In this document: positions 36,483-48,795 of the stretch, piece after piece
Numbering within the stretch: position 1 is the first letter of the stretch
Layout of the letters: every line of letters begins with the position of its first letter
Origin: Enoplolaimus lenunculus
Lineage: Eukaryota > Nematoda > Enoplea > Enoplida > Thoracostomopsidae
Length of the DNA stretch: 64,000 nucleotides
Reading direction: 5' to 3'
Assembly (NCBI GenBank): GCA_030248215.1
Contig: JASANG010004101.1
Coordinates: 62,001 to 126,000 of the forward strand
Position numbers and translations under genes: made by a program
Notes under the pieces: generated by a model
Seen by the model: the letters and a program-made list of their open reading frames with translations, nothing else
Databases searched by the model: none
Told to the model about the DNA's origin: nothing

Positions 36483-36665
36483 TTGTTGTCTTCTATTCGA
36501 TTTAAATTTCTAAATTTATTCAAGAAGTTTTTACAAATTGAAAAATCTGACGAGAATTTAAATTTTTATCTCGACGTTCAAGCGTATATACAGTTGGCAG
36601 GATCTGGAATGCAGGCCAAACGGCGTCAATCTAACTGTTTTGTGTATGGTACCACAAGGCACTGA
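36483..36665 (+). CDS. Candidate exon or relic with an RGS-domain-like segment
   Basis: The plus-strand frame encodes LFKKFLQIEKSDENLNFYL followed by DVQAY. This resembles the helix pair of the regulator-of-G-protein-signalling fold, where F-x-x-F-L-x-x-E-x-S-(D/E)-E-N-(I/L)-x-F-(W/Y)-L is the core pattern. A pyrimidine-rich acceptor (ending TTTATTCAAG) lies just before the KFL codons, and a possible donor (ATG then GTACC) near 36650. The rest of the domain was not convincingly found, although an acceptor TTTATTTCAG near 36708 precedes a short open stretch. This could be a short exon of a split gene or a retained fragment. Confidence 0.35.
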   Translation: MLSSIRFKFLNLFKKFLQIEKSDENLNFYLDVQAYIQLAGSGMQAKRRQSNCFVYGTTRH

Positions 36666-37135
36666 AATTGAAAAAATACCCTTCAGATCAGATTATATTT
36701 ATTTCAGAAATGGTCGATGTTCCGAATCATCGAAATTTAATGTTAAGCTAAAACTGATATAAATTTCAAAAATGTTGGTTATCCAAGCCTAATTGGGTCG
36801 TTTATTTTCTAAGCAATTTAACATATCATTGCGTGTTTAACTATGCGTTTATTTTGAGTAGTGCTCTAATGTATTTTGCAACACTGCAATTGATATATAC
36901 AAAACCATATAAAATACATTATTATAAGGTTAATTTCTAAAATTCATTGATTACATCGAACTTTGAATTTTGACTATTTTTGTAACTATTTCTTTTGTAA
37001 GTTTAACGGTAACCGGAATATTTGTTTACATAGCTAGTACCATTCATATCAAAACTATTTTTCGAGCTACACTAGGTTTAATAGATGTATATTATACATT
37101 GTAGCTTTTTGGTTTCAGTGTCCATTACCGATCCC
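36666..37135. other. Intergenic, no gene recognised
   Basis: AT-rich and nothing convincing, apart from the possible acceptor at 36708 noted with the RGS-like segment. Confidence 0.3.
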
Positions 37136-37138
37136 TAA

Positions 37139-37820
37139 TGCGGGGTTCACGTTATAACTGGGGCAGCGGGGAACGCGTTTTGTCCATATTACAGTAGCGG
37201 GTAACATGCTGCCTGCTAGTTGATCCGCTATCAAATTCAAAAAATTTGAATTGTCTGCTATCTTGACATGACATCTGCTGTTTGTACTGCAATATCATGT
37301 GATATTAGAAATATTGTATGTCAGTATCATTTGATATGTTTGAAAATGTCTGCAAGGTTGTGGTAAACTAGCTTGCTTGTCCTGTATAATATCATATGAT
37401 ACTGAAGTTTGAAATTTGAATTATTCGTACTTATAAATAAGTATATTTTAAAAAATTTTGCCAGAAACAGAACCGTAGAAGCTAATTCAGCGTTCGAAAT
37501 AATTTAATGCAACAGGAATCTAACTTTTTACCATTTTGTTAGATAGTACAAATTCCGTTTCCCTGCGTAGTATCATATGATATTTAATAGAATTTTGGAA
37601 TACCATGTGATATTCGCATAAATGCGTCGTAGTATCATATGACACATGTCTATTCGTATACAATGATCGCTCGATATCAGCTATTTGTAAGCAAATATCT
37701 GTGGCATTCACATTTTGTCGTGTTACCTGTTATTTAGGCAGCAAAATTTTATGCTGACGTCGAATCAACATAGGACAAAACGTGTTCCGGGCTTCTCAAG
37801 TAATAAACGTAAGCCTCGCA
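37139..37820. mobile_element. MITE family B, copy 3
   Basis: A 682-bp element flanked by TAA (37136-37138, 37821-37823). The left TIR is TGCGGGGTTCACGTTATAAC; the right, more decayed, is the inverse of TGCGAGGCTTACGTTTATTA. Inner TIR segments are GGGGCAGCGGGGAACGCG and TTTTGTCC. About six CATATG/CATGTG-centred palindromes lie inside, near 37292, 37325, 37390, 37571, 37605 and 37636, at positions corresponding to copy 2. Confidence 0.85.
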
Positions 37821-37823
37821 TAA

Positions 37824-40639
37824 AAGATCTATCTCATCCGCACACAATATTTTATCTGTGAGATATTTATACTCAGAAGGCAGTGAGACAATTCAAACTG
37901 AGATGAATTGCATTTCCAGAACTTTAAGATTATTCGGTCGCAGGAACCGAATAAGGAAGTAAATGTCCTAATCACAACATCATCAAAAATAACCAGTTTT
38001 GCCAAACAGAAACCGAGCTCCTGGCTGTACTGGTATATGAATTTGAAGAAAAACAAACTTTGCTTGTAGTCAGTCGCGTTGAAGCTTAAAGCTAATTGTG
38101 GTAACATCATGTTTGCGTTTATGTTGATTGGATAAGTGAAATATTCAATTTACCAGAGATTTGCGGCCGTTTTTAAGATTTCAGCTTCACTGACACTAAC
38201 GAGTTAACAAAATGGAAACCGATTTTAGCTAGCGTACAAACGTTCACGCAGAGCAGGTTCTGCTTCTAGTACCTACACTTCCCAACACAGTTTTATACGT
38301 TGAGGCTCAGGCATAGGCAGCGGTTTAGAAGGTTTAGAAAAAGGCTCACTTAAAGACATAAACTTTATTTCAAGCCTTTACCTATGCCTTAAACGTAAGC
38401 TTAAAGCGTTAACCTAAAATATGGGGCAAGGGCACAAGAGCACTGATCTTGAACCAAATCAAAGTTGTCATGCGTATACTTTGGCTTAGAACTAGCACCT
38501 TTATTTGCACATAAACCGTCAGATCTTGTTCGGGATCTGATTTAAACATCGGCCAAATTTTGGCGTGCGAAGGAAAAAGGTCTTCATGTTGTGATTTCAT
38601 TCTACAGAATTTGGTTGTTGAGCCATGTTTCAATAAGCCGTTTCTTAAATTTTCGCTGCAATGGATTTAAGATTTTTCAGTATAACACATTGTGTTTTTT
38701 GTTATGTTACGAAATTTTTAATTTTCACAGGGAACATAGAAAATATGGTACAACATGCAACATCACTAGGGTCTGTTTCTGACAAAACGGACAAATTCAG
38801 TAAACGGATATGTTTACTGAAAACCTCTGACTTAAAATTAAAGCTACAATACTTCATACTTAAAATCAAAATTCAACTATAAGAGTCATGTCTGTGCATC
38901 CCTAAAAATTACAATGATTTTTTAGGTTTTCCGCTTATTTACATAATATTTTATAGCCACTTAGCCAGTAATTTTGTGCATCAATTCCAGGAATATTTCG
39001 CCAAATTTACCGGATATTAATCTCTGTTTCCATTTCCGGTAAAAATCTATGGTCGTTTCCTTTTCTGTTATAGAAATAATTGAAATTTCGTTAATTTTAT
39101 GCTCAAAATTAATTACAGATCAGGTAAAAATCGCGCAGTTTATTATATCGGATATGCTGCAATTGTTCGAAACGAAATAAAACAACTAAATTCATCCAAA
39201 ATTTAACAAAACTTGAGCGCATCCGCTACGCTTTCTTAAACATTTTATAAAGCTTAGTGATGCCTCGTTTGTATTGGCAAAAAATCAAACGTCTTTGTGA
39301 CCTTTATACCTTCATTCCGTTTTCCGTTCCAGTTTCCGTGATTCAGTTCGTTTTCATTCGGCATTTCTATGATATTTATTTACAGTATGGTCTCAAATTT
39401 AACCACACTCACACCATTTGAAACCTGCACTTCTTCTAATGTGATTAATCCTATTCCCCAAAAAGTTTTCTTTAAAGTTAGCATCAGTAGCGCAACCAGA
39501 AATTTATTTCGCAGATACCATGGATAAAAGTTATGAGCGAGCGTAGCAAGCAAGAGAATAATTTAGGCCGCTTAATTTCTGAACTTAGTAACATGGACAA
39601 TCTGTTTATGCTTTTTGCACCAACTTCTTGGGCTGAGAACATATTTTATGTCGCATCCTCTCATCTTCGCTACTGGTTAGCATTAATTTATACAATAAAA
39701 CAAGTAGTAAATTTAAAATAAATCTGTGCTGTGGGACAAATAGTAGGTGTTGGTTGAGTTATAATTAGGTTTGTGTCTCCATTTATTATCTGTGTACAAG
39801 TGTTTATGAATGGCGTACAAGCACGTTCCTGGGTACCAATGATTTATTTCTACGGTATACACAAAATTCCGATATATGTTGTCTACTTTTAGTTTGAATT
39901 GAATTGGTTAAAAAAATTTCTATCAATCCTGTTGTAAATTCATAATTGGCTAGCAGTCCTTGCGAAAGCGTCTCCTAGGCACAAACAACTCAGACCTACG
40001 GTTCTTTCTGTTTGTCAGACGATCTCGTTCGGTTACCAGCAACAGAAGAAAATGCTTTGCTGATATTCGTTAATTACTGCAGGCAGCATCTCGGTGAAAC
40101 TTGGATTCACCGACGACATTGAATGTATTCCCAATCTGGAAGATTAAATAAAAATTATTGTATAATATTTGGTATTAATGAAAAACAGTTTCACAGGCTA
40201 AAATATTCACTGATTGTATGTTAGTGTAATTACAGGTATCGGTCCCGATAAAACATTTGGAATCTGCTGATACAAATAGGCAATTGTACAGGTTAGTGAG
40301 ACCCTGGGTTCGCCTAGAGCTTTTTTGCTTGTTTTGGGAAGTTTCAACATCATTTTATTAGTCGTCTAAATCCCATGTATATCCATAATAAAATTTGGCG
40401 CGAACCCAGCAAGGTAAGCTGGGTACTGGCCTGTGTATCCCAGCGTGGGTGAACGATTGGTGGTTGTACTTGTGTTCTTGGTCCTCCATTCCCTAGTATA
40501 CTCTCTCGATTTGTTGTTTATCAAACGTCTGTAACTAGTTTTATACTGAACTATAACTGTTTTGTAAGTCTGCACTTGCTCTCACTAGTAAAAATTATTG
40601 TTCCAAATTAGACATGTATTTATGCCAGCGTTCATTGGC
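37824..40639. other. Intergenic, no gene recognised
   Basis: AT-rich. Contains CCTAAG-like degenerate tracts (38295-38420), reiterated TTCCGTTTCCGG strings (39000-39365) and a GAGCGAGCGTAGCAAGCAAG motif near 39536. Several short open frames show no family features. Confidence 0.3.
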
Positions 40640-40647
40640 TTGGGAAA

Positions 40648-41394
40648 CAGGGTTGTTGGCCAAAAAAATACCGTAAAAATGTTTTTTTCATTTTTTTCCG
40701 ATATTGTGGAAAACAGTGAAAAAAATGGAAAAATATTAAACGATTCTTAAATATAATTTGGAAAAAAATGTGATATAAAATTACGTTTTTAGATGACATG
40801 TAACGAATTTACATCCAACACCTTAACAGTGACCGTGTGTATAATACGTCCGAAAAGAGCGAAAATTGCAGCATTTGAATATAAAATGGATTTCAGAATT
40901 GAAGCTTTGCTACGAGATTCAACGTAAAACTACATATGCATCTTGTTCGGTTCACTTACCAAGTTTCGTCGACAGTGGGGCTAATTGTCGAAAATTAGAC
41001 AAATTATATACCATTTGACACAGGTTGCGGAGCTAAGACAAATATTGTTAAATGTTTCCCAATCAGACGTCTGGCTGACGAGTCAGTGATATATAATTTG
41101 TCCAACTTATCGAAAAAATATTGGGCTCCAAGGCGCTGAATTTGTGGCCTTAAAAATCGTTTTTTTTTCAAAAATTCAGATTTGGGCGTGGAATGATCAG
41201 GGGATGTAATCAGAAGCTCAAATATGCTGAACGTTTCAAAATGCATGCATTTTTAGGCAAACGCCGGCTAAGAGTGAGATAACCGATCACTCAGACAAAG
41301 AACGAATTTTTTCCATTGTTTTTTATTTTTTGAGAAAAAATGGAAAAAATCAATTTTTATCCGATCATATTTTATTCCTGAAAAAACAACCCTG
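40648..41394. mobile_element. hAT-like MITE
   Basis: A 747-bp element with inverted ends CAGGGTTGTT and AACAACCCTG. It is flanked by 8-bp near-identical direct repeats, TTGGGAAA (40640-40647) and TTGGGAAC (41395-41402), 7 of 8 matching. CAGGG ends with an 8-bp duplication are characteristic of hAT transposons. Subterminal runs of AAAAAATGGAAAAA occur in inverted orientation. It has no transposase. Confidence 0.75.
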
Positions 41395-41476
41395 TTGGGA
41401 ACTATCCGTTGTATAACCAAAACAGTTTGTCGAATATAAAATTGAAAAATGCTGCGAGTCGGACGTCATTAGTGCC

Positions 41477-42255
41477 TGGTTCACAATAAAAAATTTGGCC
41501 TGGCCACAAAATATGTCCCATCCCAGGATTAGCGAGCGGTCGTTGACCCTACCTCAACGAAAATTTTCCGTTGACCCTACCTCAACGAGTGCTCTGTGCC
41601 ACTCGTTGAGGTAGGGTCAACACTATTTTTCCAACCCGTGACACGCGTTGACCCTACCTCAACGCAAAATTTCTTTTGACCCCACCTCAACGAGTGTCGC
41701 AAATTGCTCTGTGACACGCGTTGAGGTAGGGTCAACAATTGTCAAACCATAAAAACACATATACGCTCACAATACATACGCGTGTGTTCGATTGCGTGTT
41801 AATATGTTGTTGCAATCATAACAAAGTAATAAAATTGCTGCGTTTAGTGTGCGTTAGTGTAGGGTTAAAGAAAACTCAATTTTGTGGCACAATTTCGAAA
41901 ATTAACAAATTTTTCTTAAAATTTCTTAGATTATGTAAAGCTTTTCTGATTGCTGCGGGGAAATGGGGGATTGGGGTGCGAATGTGCGAATGTATTAAGG
42001 TAACACCCCACTTGGTAGAGAGAGCTTCGCTTTACGTCATGGTGCTGGAATGCATTACGAAGTTATGATGTAAATGCCAGTTGCGCGGGTATGATTTGCC
42101 TGATTCCAGTGCTGACCCTACCTCAACGAGTGGCACAGACCACTCGCTGAGGTAGAGTCAACGGAAAATTGTCGTTGAGGTAGGGTCAACGACCACTCGC
42201 TAACACCGGGATGGGACATATTTTGCGGCCAGGCCAAATTTTTTATTGTGAACCA
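41477..42255. mobile_element. Long-TIR fold-back element with reiterated GTTGACCCTACCTCAAC motif
   Basis: A 779-bp element with about 145-bp terminal inverted repeats showing under 10 mismatches. The ends begin TGGTTCACAATAAAAAATTT, then GGCCTGGCC, ATATGTCCCATCCC and TTAGCGAG. Inside each arm the 18-mer GTTGACCCTACCTCAACG is repeated in both orientations (near 41543, 41573, 41608 inverse, 41650, 41717 inverse, 42113, 42145 inverse and 42172 inverse). Target duplications are unclear, so no superfamily is assigned. The 109-codon frame in the middle (41739-42068) shows no family features. Confidence 0.85.
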
Positions 42256-45200
42256 TGCATAGTTGAAATACTTCCATTTGCGACCAAACTTGTTCATTTC
42301 GTATATATTCTCATATCTAATATTCCATGCATTTTCTATTCCATATGTTTCTTTTGCACCGCACTTCGAACCGTGGCTAAATTTTTTTCTGGTCCCCAGC
42401 GTGGGAACACTTGCGCACCCGTGTCAAATTTTTTGACCCACTCTAACAATTTGGTCTGACTGCGAACCAAAAAATGAAATTGTCTGGAACAGTGGCGTAA
42501 CTGGAACCTAAACGCATTATAGATTCAAACACAATTTTTTAGTTTTGACGGTGCCGTTTTGTTTGATATGTAATAAAGTTAAAACCACAACGCATGTTTT
42601 ATTACATTTAAACTCAACACAACAGATTAGTTTCGTAAAAATCCGAGCCGGTGAATCAATTAGTAAACGCATTTTTGATACTTGTATCACAGTTGCTATC
42701 CAAATGTCGCCGCATTTGAAATTTTTTCAAACGCCACACGAAACAGATTTCTTAAACAAAATTGTATGGATTGCACAGTAGGAAAAATGTCTAAGATTAA
42801 CAGAGACTCAGCCGTTTTTCAAGAAACATTCTCGTAGAATGCTGAATTTATGCAAATTTGTTTAAATCTTCAATGGTCGGCTTTTGAACGCATCATGAAT
42901 AATTTCGCCTACTTAGCTTTGTACGTTGCAGCTATAATTACAATATAGGACGTCAAGTCGCATAAGAACTTTGTTACGGACGGGTTCCGTTTTTAACCAA
43001 CATAATCAGGGCGTTATAGCGAGCTATGTATACAAATACGTAAACCAGAAATGACTATTTTGAATAAAGATTTAATACTAAAATTACATTTGGCTTTTTG
43101 CAACGCTCATACGTAAGCTTATCATCAAAATTATATGTCTGTCAAAATTTTGATCAAAAATTTCCACTCATTTATGTATATATGGAAAATTTTGCATCCA
43201 GAGGGAATCGCTCGATACCACCAGCATGGACTTAATTGATCAATATGACAAAATGGTAAAGTCCCTCTCTACCTTATATAGTTTTGATTTTGTACTGTTT
43301 AGGCAATTTTGATTTCTTTGTACTGTTTAGGCAATTTTGATTTCAGATCTGCAAGCCTTGGCGTTTGCACATTTACAAATTTAGCTGTTCGCTATTTTTG
43401 TGTCAACTGTATTAGGGGGGCACTAGAGATCAGTTTACTTCGCAGGACCCCGACAACACCTTTATCACTTCTGTTTTGACTCCTGGTTGATTGAGTTTTT
43501 CTTAACATGTGCGTAGCTAAAACTTAACAACAAACTGCCGGAAATAATTTCGACTTTTCAGCTAAAGAAAAAGATTAATAACAGAGATCTATTCCCCTAA
43601 AGCATTTAATAAAAGCTATTGTTATATCGCAATATCGGGGCATAGAAATCTTCTGATATTATCCGTTTGAAACGCTCATAATGCACCCCTGCCTTGGAAT
43701 GTTTAATAAAATTTCGATTGCAGTGTTATATAGACCTCTTAAGAAAATTTAGTTGCGGATGCGGTGGGCTTGAATCCAGGCCGTTTGCCGCTGATAATTT
43801 TGAAAGTGGAAACTGTAATGCTTACTGAAAACGGCTGCATCACATTCCTTTTAAAAACACTTCCGGCAAATATCTGGTCTGATCACACGAAACTTTTCAA
43901 AATTTCCGATACACCAATTGTTTTATGCATTAATAGTTTATATATCGAACAACTGAGAGTGTTTAATTTTTGACATAATTCAATTGTCAAATAGTCCTTA
44001 ACGAATTTGATTTTAAAATATTTTGAACGCAGAAATATAGGAGTTTTTCGTACAAAGTTAAAAAAGTGTTAGTTTAATGTCAATAGTAAAGGTACAGGAT
44101 AGACAGCAAACAACAGATTGCGAGACTACTAATACATAAAAAAGTGCAGTCTGTGTATAGAGCATTCCGAGTAAGATCAAAAAGTTTTAAGCAAAAAGTG
44201 AAATCCAGGATGAGGTTGCATCTCCCCGCCTACAGTGACTGATCCAGAAACTAGCGAGGAGGACGCATTGCGATATATATACTAGGAAAAAAGTTCGCAA
44301 GCGAAATAAGCGAGAAGCCAAAAGCAATATTAGCATTTAATTTTAGCTCAATTTTTTTGCTTATAGTTATATTAGAGGGGCGTAAACCTGGATAACCCCC
44401 CTTTCAATCAGCCGAAGCAAACCAGCGCTGTTTTGGCAATATTCTGAAGACGCATAACTGGCATGTAAAAGAGAATAATTTTACTTAGCCAAAGAGGCGT
44501 AAAATAGGTTCCTGCTAGACAGCACTGTTGACAATCAGATCTTATGCTGCCTTTCGAGCTGAAAAATAAAACCAATTTAAGCTAATTGCAAACCGATAAC
44601 TAAATATTTCATGTCAAGTGCGCTGGCTGTCAATATGCATGGCAGCGATCTATGTCGTTTTTAACTAGCTTTGCGTCATATTTCTGTCTTAAAGCCCTAG
44701 GAAAACCATTTAGATTTCCTTTATCACGCAGCGTAGACCATGTTTAAAGAATGTTGTACGGCGGCGGGCGGTGTGTGTTTTCAATTTTTTTAATTTCGTT
44801 TATAAATTTAAATGAGGCTGCTTTGGCTGCAATTAAGAGTTTCGCATTCTCAATGCTTAATGCTCGTTGAGAATTATCTAAAAGCTATCTTCGGCTATTA
44901 GGTATTAGTCTGTATTCGGAAATCGGTACATATTCTAAATTAAATGACCCGAAAAAGTTTTCCTTCTCACATACAGATCTAACTATATACGGCTAGAATA
45001 AGCCGGTGATAAAACTGATAACAAAAGGGCTGATAAGCAGCGCATACCAGATATTCGTTTTTATTTCCTTTGAAAGTCGGTGTCTGTATTTTGTTTTTGT
45101 TACAGAAACACCTGAAAATGCGTAATGTGATCATACTTATATACTTGCCACTCACATTAAATACCATTTAGTTTTTGACGCAGATGTGCGGTTGTTGTCG

Positions 45201-46296
45201 TGTTTGAAATAAAAAGACAAAGTTCGTCAGCAATCTTTTGAACTTAGATTGCGAGTTCGTTGTTTTTTTACAAAGTGTTCTTCAGCCTGGTGGAAATATA
45301 CATATCTCAATTTTATTGGTAGAAATATTAAACATGGTTTAAACTTCGTCGTCGATTGGTTATTGATTATGTTTTATGTCTGAATCCACTGTTCAGAATG
45401 TATCCAATACTGTCTTCTCGATCAGGGAGGGGTAACCGCTACTTTACGACCCAATAATGCAACAGTGATTGAGAGTATAAATGGACAAGTGTCATACTCG
45501 CCATTATCCACTCTTGCAATTATTTAATTACTATTCAGTATGCATTCGCTGATGCGATAAGATGTCACTACTATCGCAAACGCTTAATTGAGATGTTAGT
45601 GACAACGCTATGAAAGTTATTAAATAGATTTACAACCGGGTTTTAATGCAGAGCCTCAGGGCCTCTTCTGTCTTGAAAACTTATGAGTTGCCTGAAAATT
45701 GTTTTAGCTGCCTTGGAAATTATATATATGCTAAATAGTTGTGTGTTGCGTTTTCATGATGTGCTTTATGATATATATTATTTCCAATTTATTGGTCTGG
45801 GATTTAAATGAGATACTAATTCAGGCACTCGTGGGCAATAAAACAATTTCATTATTGAATATTTATTTACTGGACAAGAAATTTGGCGAATTTTCCCGTT
45901 TAGTTTTAAGTTTTAATCGGAACGAATGACGCTGCTCGTCATGCGCGCGAGCATTGACGCAAAATATTTAAAACTTGCGCTATACCTATCCACGCTATAT
46001 TTTTCAACTGTTTAGCGAGAGAAGAACATTGTGAGCTTCAGATATAGTCTTCGCTAATATAATAATCTTGAATAAGAAATAAAAGGCGGAAGAACCTTTA
46101 ATACAGATGGTGAAGCAATGTTTCGTTCCAAATAAATGTTTTGATGTGAAAAATTTCTACAAGAGAATTGAAAATATCGTATCGGGGCGGCTCCTTGTCT
46201 TCTTTCGAAGAAACTGTGGCTCTAGAAAAACTGATATTACCATCGTGCCTGACCGAGACTGAATGCATGTTTTTATTTAAAGGAGTAATTTACTAT
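42256..46296. other. Intergenic, no gene recognised
   Basis: About 4 kb of AT-rich sequence. A 28-bp direct duplication (TGTACTGTTTAGGCAATTTT) lies at 43291-43346. A GCGAAATAAGCGAGAAGCC motif near 44300 belongs to a four-locus family in the window. No coding segment is recognised. Confidence 0.35.
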
Positions 46297-46299
46297 TTA

Positions 46300-46837
46300 T
46301 GGAGCATCCACGTTATAACGCTCGCGAAAAAGTAAAAAATTGTCCCGTCCCTCCGAGGATCAACGTTGTGTAAACAGCGTGGGCTAAGACAGTAGGTCTT
46401 ACGCGAATAACTTATCCTTACAGAGTACCGACAATAAACATAGCTAGTTTGGAAGCTTATATTTGTCTTAACCTTACGGCAATAACATGTTTTTGTCCCT
46501 ATGCCATATGCACAGTGTACAAATTTAATGAGTCCATCCGAAGGGACTATTTAAACAAAACTGTGTGCGTGTATATATGCAAACTTCACACATTTCAAAT
46601 AAAACGCTATAACAATATCTGCATTACTGCACATACCTTAAAATGTCCATACAGCCCAAAAAACGCCATGTGTTTTGTCCGAGTCCCTTACGACAGACTG
46701 CGGACAAACACCACTATCTAAGCACACCATTATTTATGTCCAGACACTCTAGCTACACTTGTAAAACGTACTCTCTTTGTAGGGGTAAACTGGACATATT
46801 TTTGCATCTGCGCAAGCGTTATAACGTGGATGCTCCA
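46300..46837. mobile_element. MITE family A, copy 6
   Basis: A 538-bp element flanked by TTA (46297-46299, 46838-46840). The TIRs are TGGAGCATCCACGTTATAAC on both ends (inverted), followed by GCTCGCG or GCTTGCG and an AAAATTGTCC-like segment. Internal TCCGAAGGGACT (46533) and GTCCCTTACGACAGACT (46684) match the family motif. The short open frames inside are not genes. Confidence 0.85.
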
Positions 46838-46840
46838 TTA

Positions 46841-47584
46841 GCAAAGTATTTTTTAGCCAAGAACACAGATCAGTTGTAAACATTCTACGATAGCTTTAGC
46901 TATTGACAATAGTGTTTTTGAATGTTTTTTAGCAAAATTATTCAGACCTGCAACTTATTCTTCGAGGTGTTGTTATACTTTGAAATAATATATCCTCAAG
47001 AGACTGCCGTTGAAATTTGGTCGCGATATATACCGGCTGGTATGTGCCAGACGCGCCCAGCTGCGCTTCAGCAGGCTGGCACCTTAAGCAATTTTTATTG
47101 CGGAAGTTTTATGTAAAGAGTTAAAAAAATTGTTAAATTTGCAACTGCAGTAAACTTAAGTATTTAAAGAACTTTCTTCTCTGCACTCCACTTGCATTCC
47201 GCTATAGCAATTTGACAGCACTCATAAACGCAAAATCGCGGAGATATTCAGTTAAAGCTTGATGGTGTGATGTTTGACGTGAATCAAAGCCGTAATTAGA
47301 GGGGCTCACCACACATAAAAAACTATGTAACTCACAGAGAGTTATAGCTTCGTTTATAAACACATGTAATACTCCCTCAATGCCTCACCTGAATTTATTT
47401 GGAACCCCTAGCATGTTAAGCTGGCGATAATCGTCACAGAGTGCGTTGCCGACACGGGTACCCAAGACCCCAAATTTTTTGTAAATTAAGTACTTAATTT
47501 TTATTTAGAAATTTTAAGTTATACCCAACTACAAAACATACCATAAACCTACCGGCCATTGTAGACTTCCCCACACTTGAGGTA
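46841..47584. other. Intergenic, no gene recognised
   Basis: AT-rich spacer before the tRNA-like satellite. No gene is recognised. Confidence 0.35.
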
Positions 47585-47706
47585 TAACCCCTTCTTACAT
47601 TGAGTTGCCTATAGGCAACTAATCGCAGTATATATACGTTAAATAATGTAATATCGCACCGTGTTTAACAATTGCAACACGTATACATAGTACTAAATCA
47701 CCACAA

Positions 47707-47736
47707 GACGTGAGAGCCCCCTCGGGCTCGAGCGTC
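47707..47736 (+). other. Conserved hairpin with tandem G-A internal loop (unit 1; in all units)
   Basis: GACGT pairs with GCGTC (one G-U), followed by GA opposite GA, then GAGCCC pairs with GGGCTC around a CCTC loop. Tandem sheared G-A pairs between two helices are a known stable RNA motif. I saw no change to the stem or loop in any of the 17 units, whereas other positions vary. It lies immediately upstream of the tRNA-like A box. Confidence 0.6.
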
Positions 47737-47739
47737 AAG

Positions 47740-47812
47740 CTCCTATAGCTGAGTGGTGATGGTATACGCCTCCCACTCCAGTTACCGGAGTTCGAATCCT
47801 AGCATTAAAGTA
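47740..47812 (+). pseudogene. tRNA-Gly(CCC)-like pseudogene (unit 1; repeated in all 17 units)
   Basis: An A box (TAGCTGAGTGG at 47746-47756) and B box (GAGTTCGAATCC at 47788-47799) flank CGCCTCCCAC, identical to the anticodon-loop region of eukaryotic tRNA-Gly(CCC). The spacing from that loop to TTCGA is 14 nt, as in tRNA-Gly. The stems do not pair: acceptor GCTCCTA has no partner, and the anticodon and T stems are only partly complementary. So it cannot fold as a normal tRNA, but the Pol III promoter boxes remain. A decayed tRNA head, as in SINEs, is the best reading. Equivalent positions occur once per unit, 17 in all. Confidence 0.75.
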
Positions 47813-48795
47813 TGTCTCACGGGAAATAGAAAATATTCATGTGAGAAAGGGTTAAGCGAAAAATGTTCAGTTTACTATCTATAACCGCTTCTCACATTGA
47901 GTTGCCTATAGGCAACTAATCGCAGTATATATACGTTAAATAATGTAATATCGCACCGTGTTTAACAATTGCAACACGTATACATAGTACTAAATCACCA
48001 CAAGACGTGAGAGCCCCCTCGGGCTCGAGCGTCAAGCTCCTATAGCTGAGTGGTGATGGTATACGCCTCCCACTCCAGTTACCGGAGTTCGAATCCTAGC
48101 ATTAAAGTATGTCTCACGGGAAATAGAAAATATTCATGTGAGAAAGGGTTAAGCGAAAAATGTTCAGTTTACTATCTATAACCGCTTCTCACATTGAGTT
48201 GCCTATAGGCAACTAATCGCAGTATATATACGTTAAATAATGTAATATCGCACCGTGTTTAACAATTGCAACACGTATACATAGTACTAAATCACCACAA
48301 GACGTGAGAGCCCCCTCGGGCTCGAGCGTCAAGCTCCTACAGCTGAGTGGTGATAGTATGCGCCTCCCACTCCAGTCACCGGAGTTCGAATCCTAGCATA
48401 AAAGTATGTCTCACGGGAAATAGAAAATATTCATGTGAGAAAGGGTTAAGCGAAAAATGTTCAGTTTACTATCTATAACCCCTTCTCACATTGAGTTGCC
48501 TATAGGCAACTAATCGCAGTATATATACGTTAAATAATGTATATCGCACCGTGTTTAACAATTGCAACACGTATACATAGTACTAAATCACCACAAGACG
48601 TGAGAGCCCCCTCGGGCTCGAGCGTCAAGCTCCTATAGCTGAGTGGTGATGGTATACGCCTCCCACTCCAGTCACCGGAGTTCGAATCCTAGCATAAAAG
48701 TAGGTCTCAGGGGAAATAGAAAATATTCATGTGAGAAAGGGTTAAGCGAAAAATTTTCAGTTCTTCTTAAGGAAAAATGTTCAGTTTACTATCTA

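Noticed and set aside
41739-42068. 109-codon gene inside the fold-back element
   Set aside because: No family features, biased AT-rich composition, and position wholly inside a non-autonomous element.
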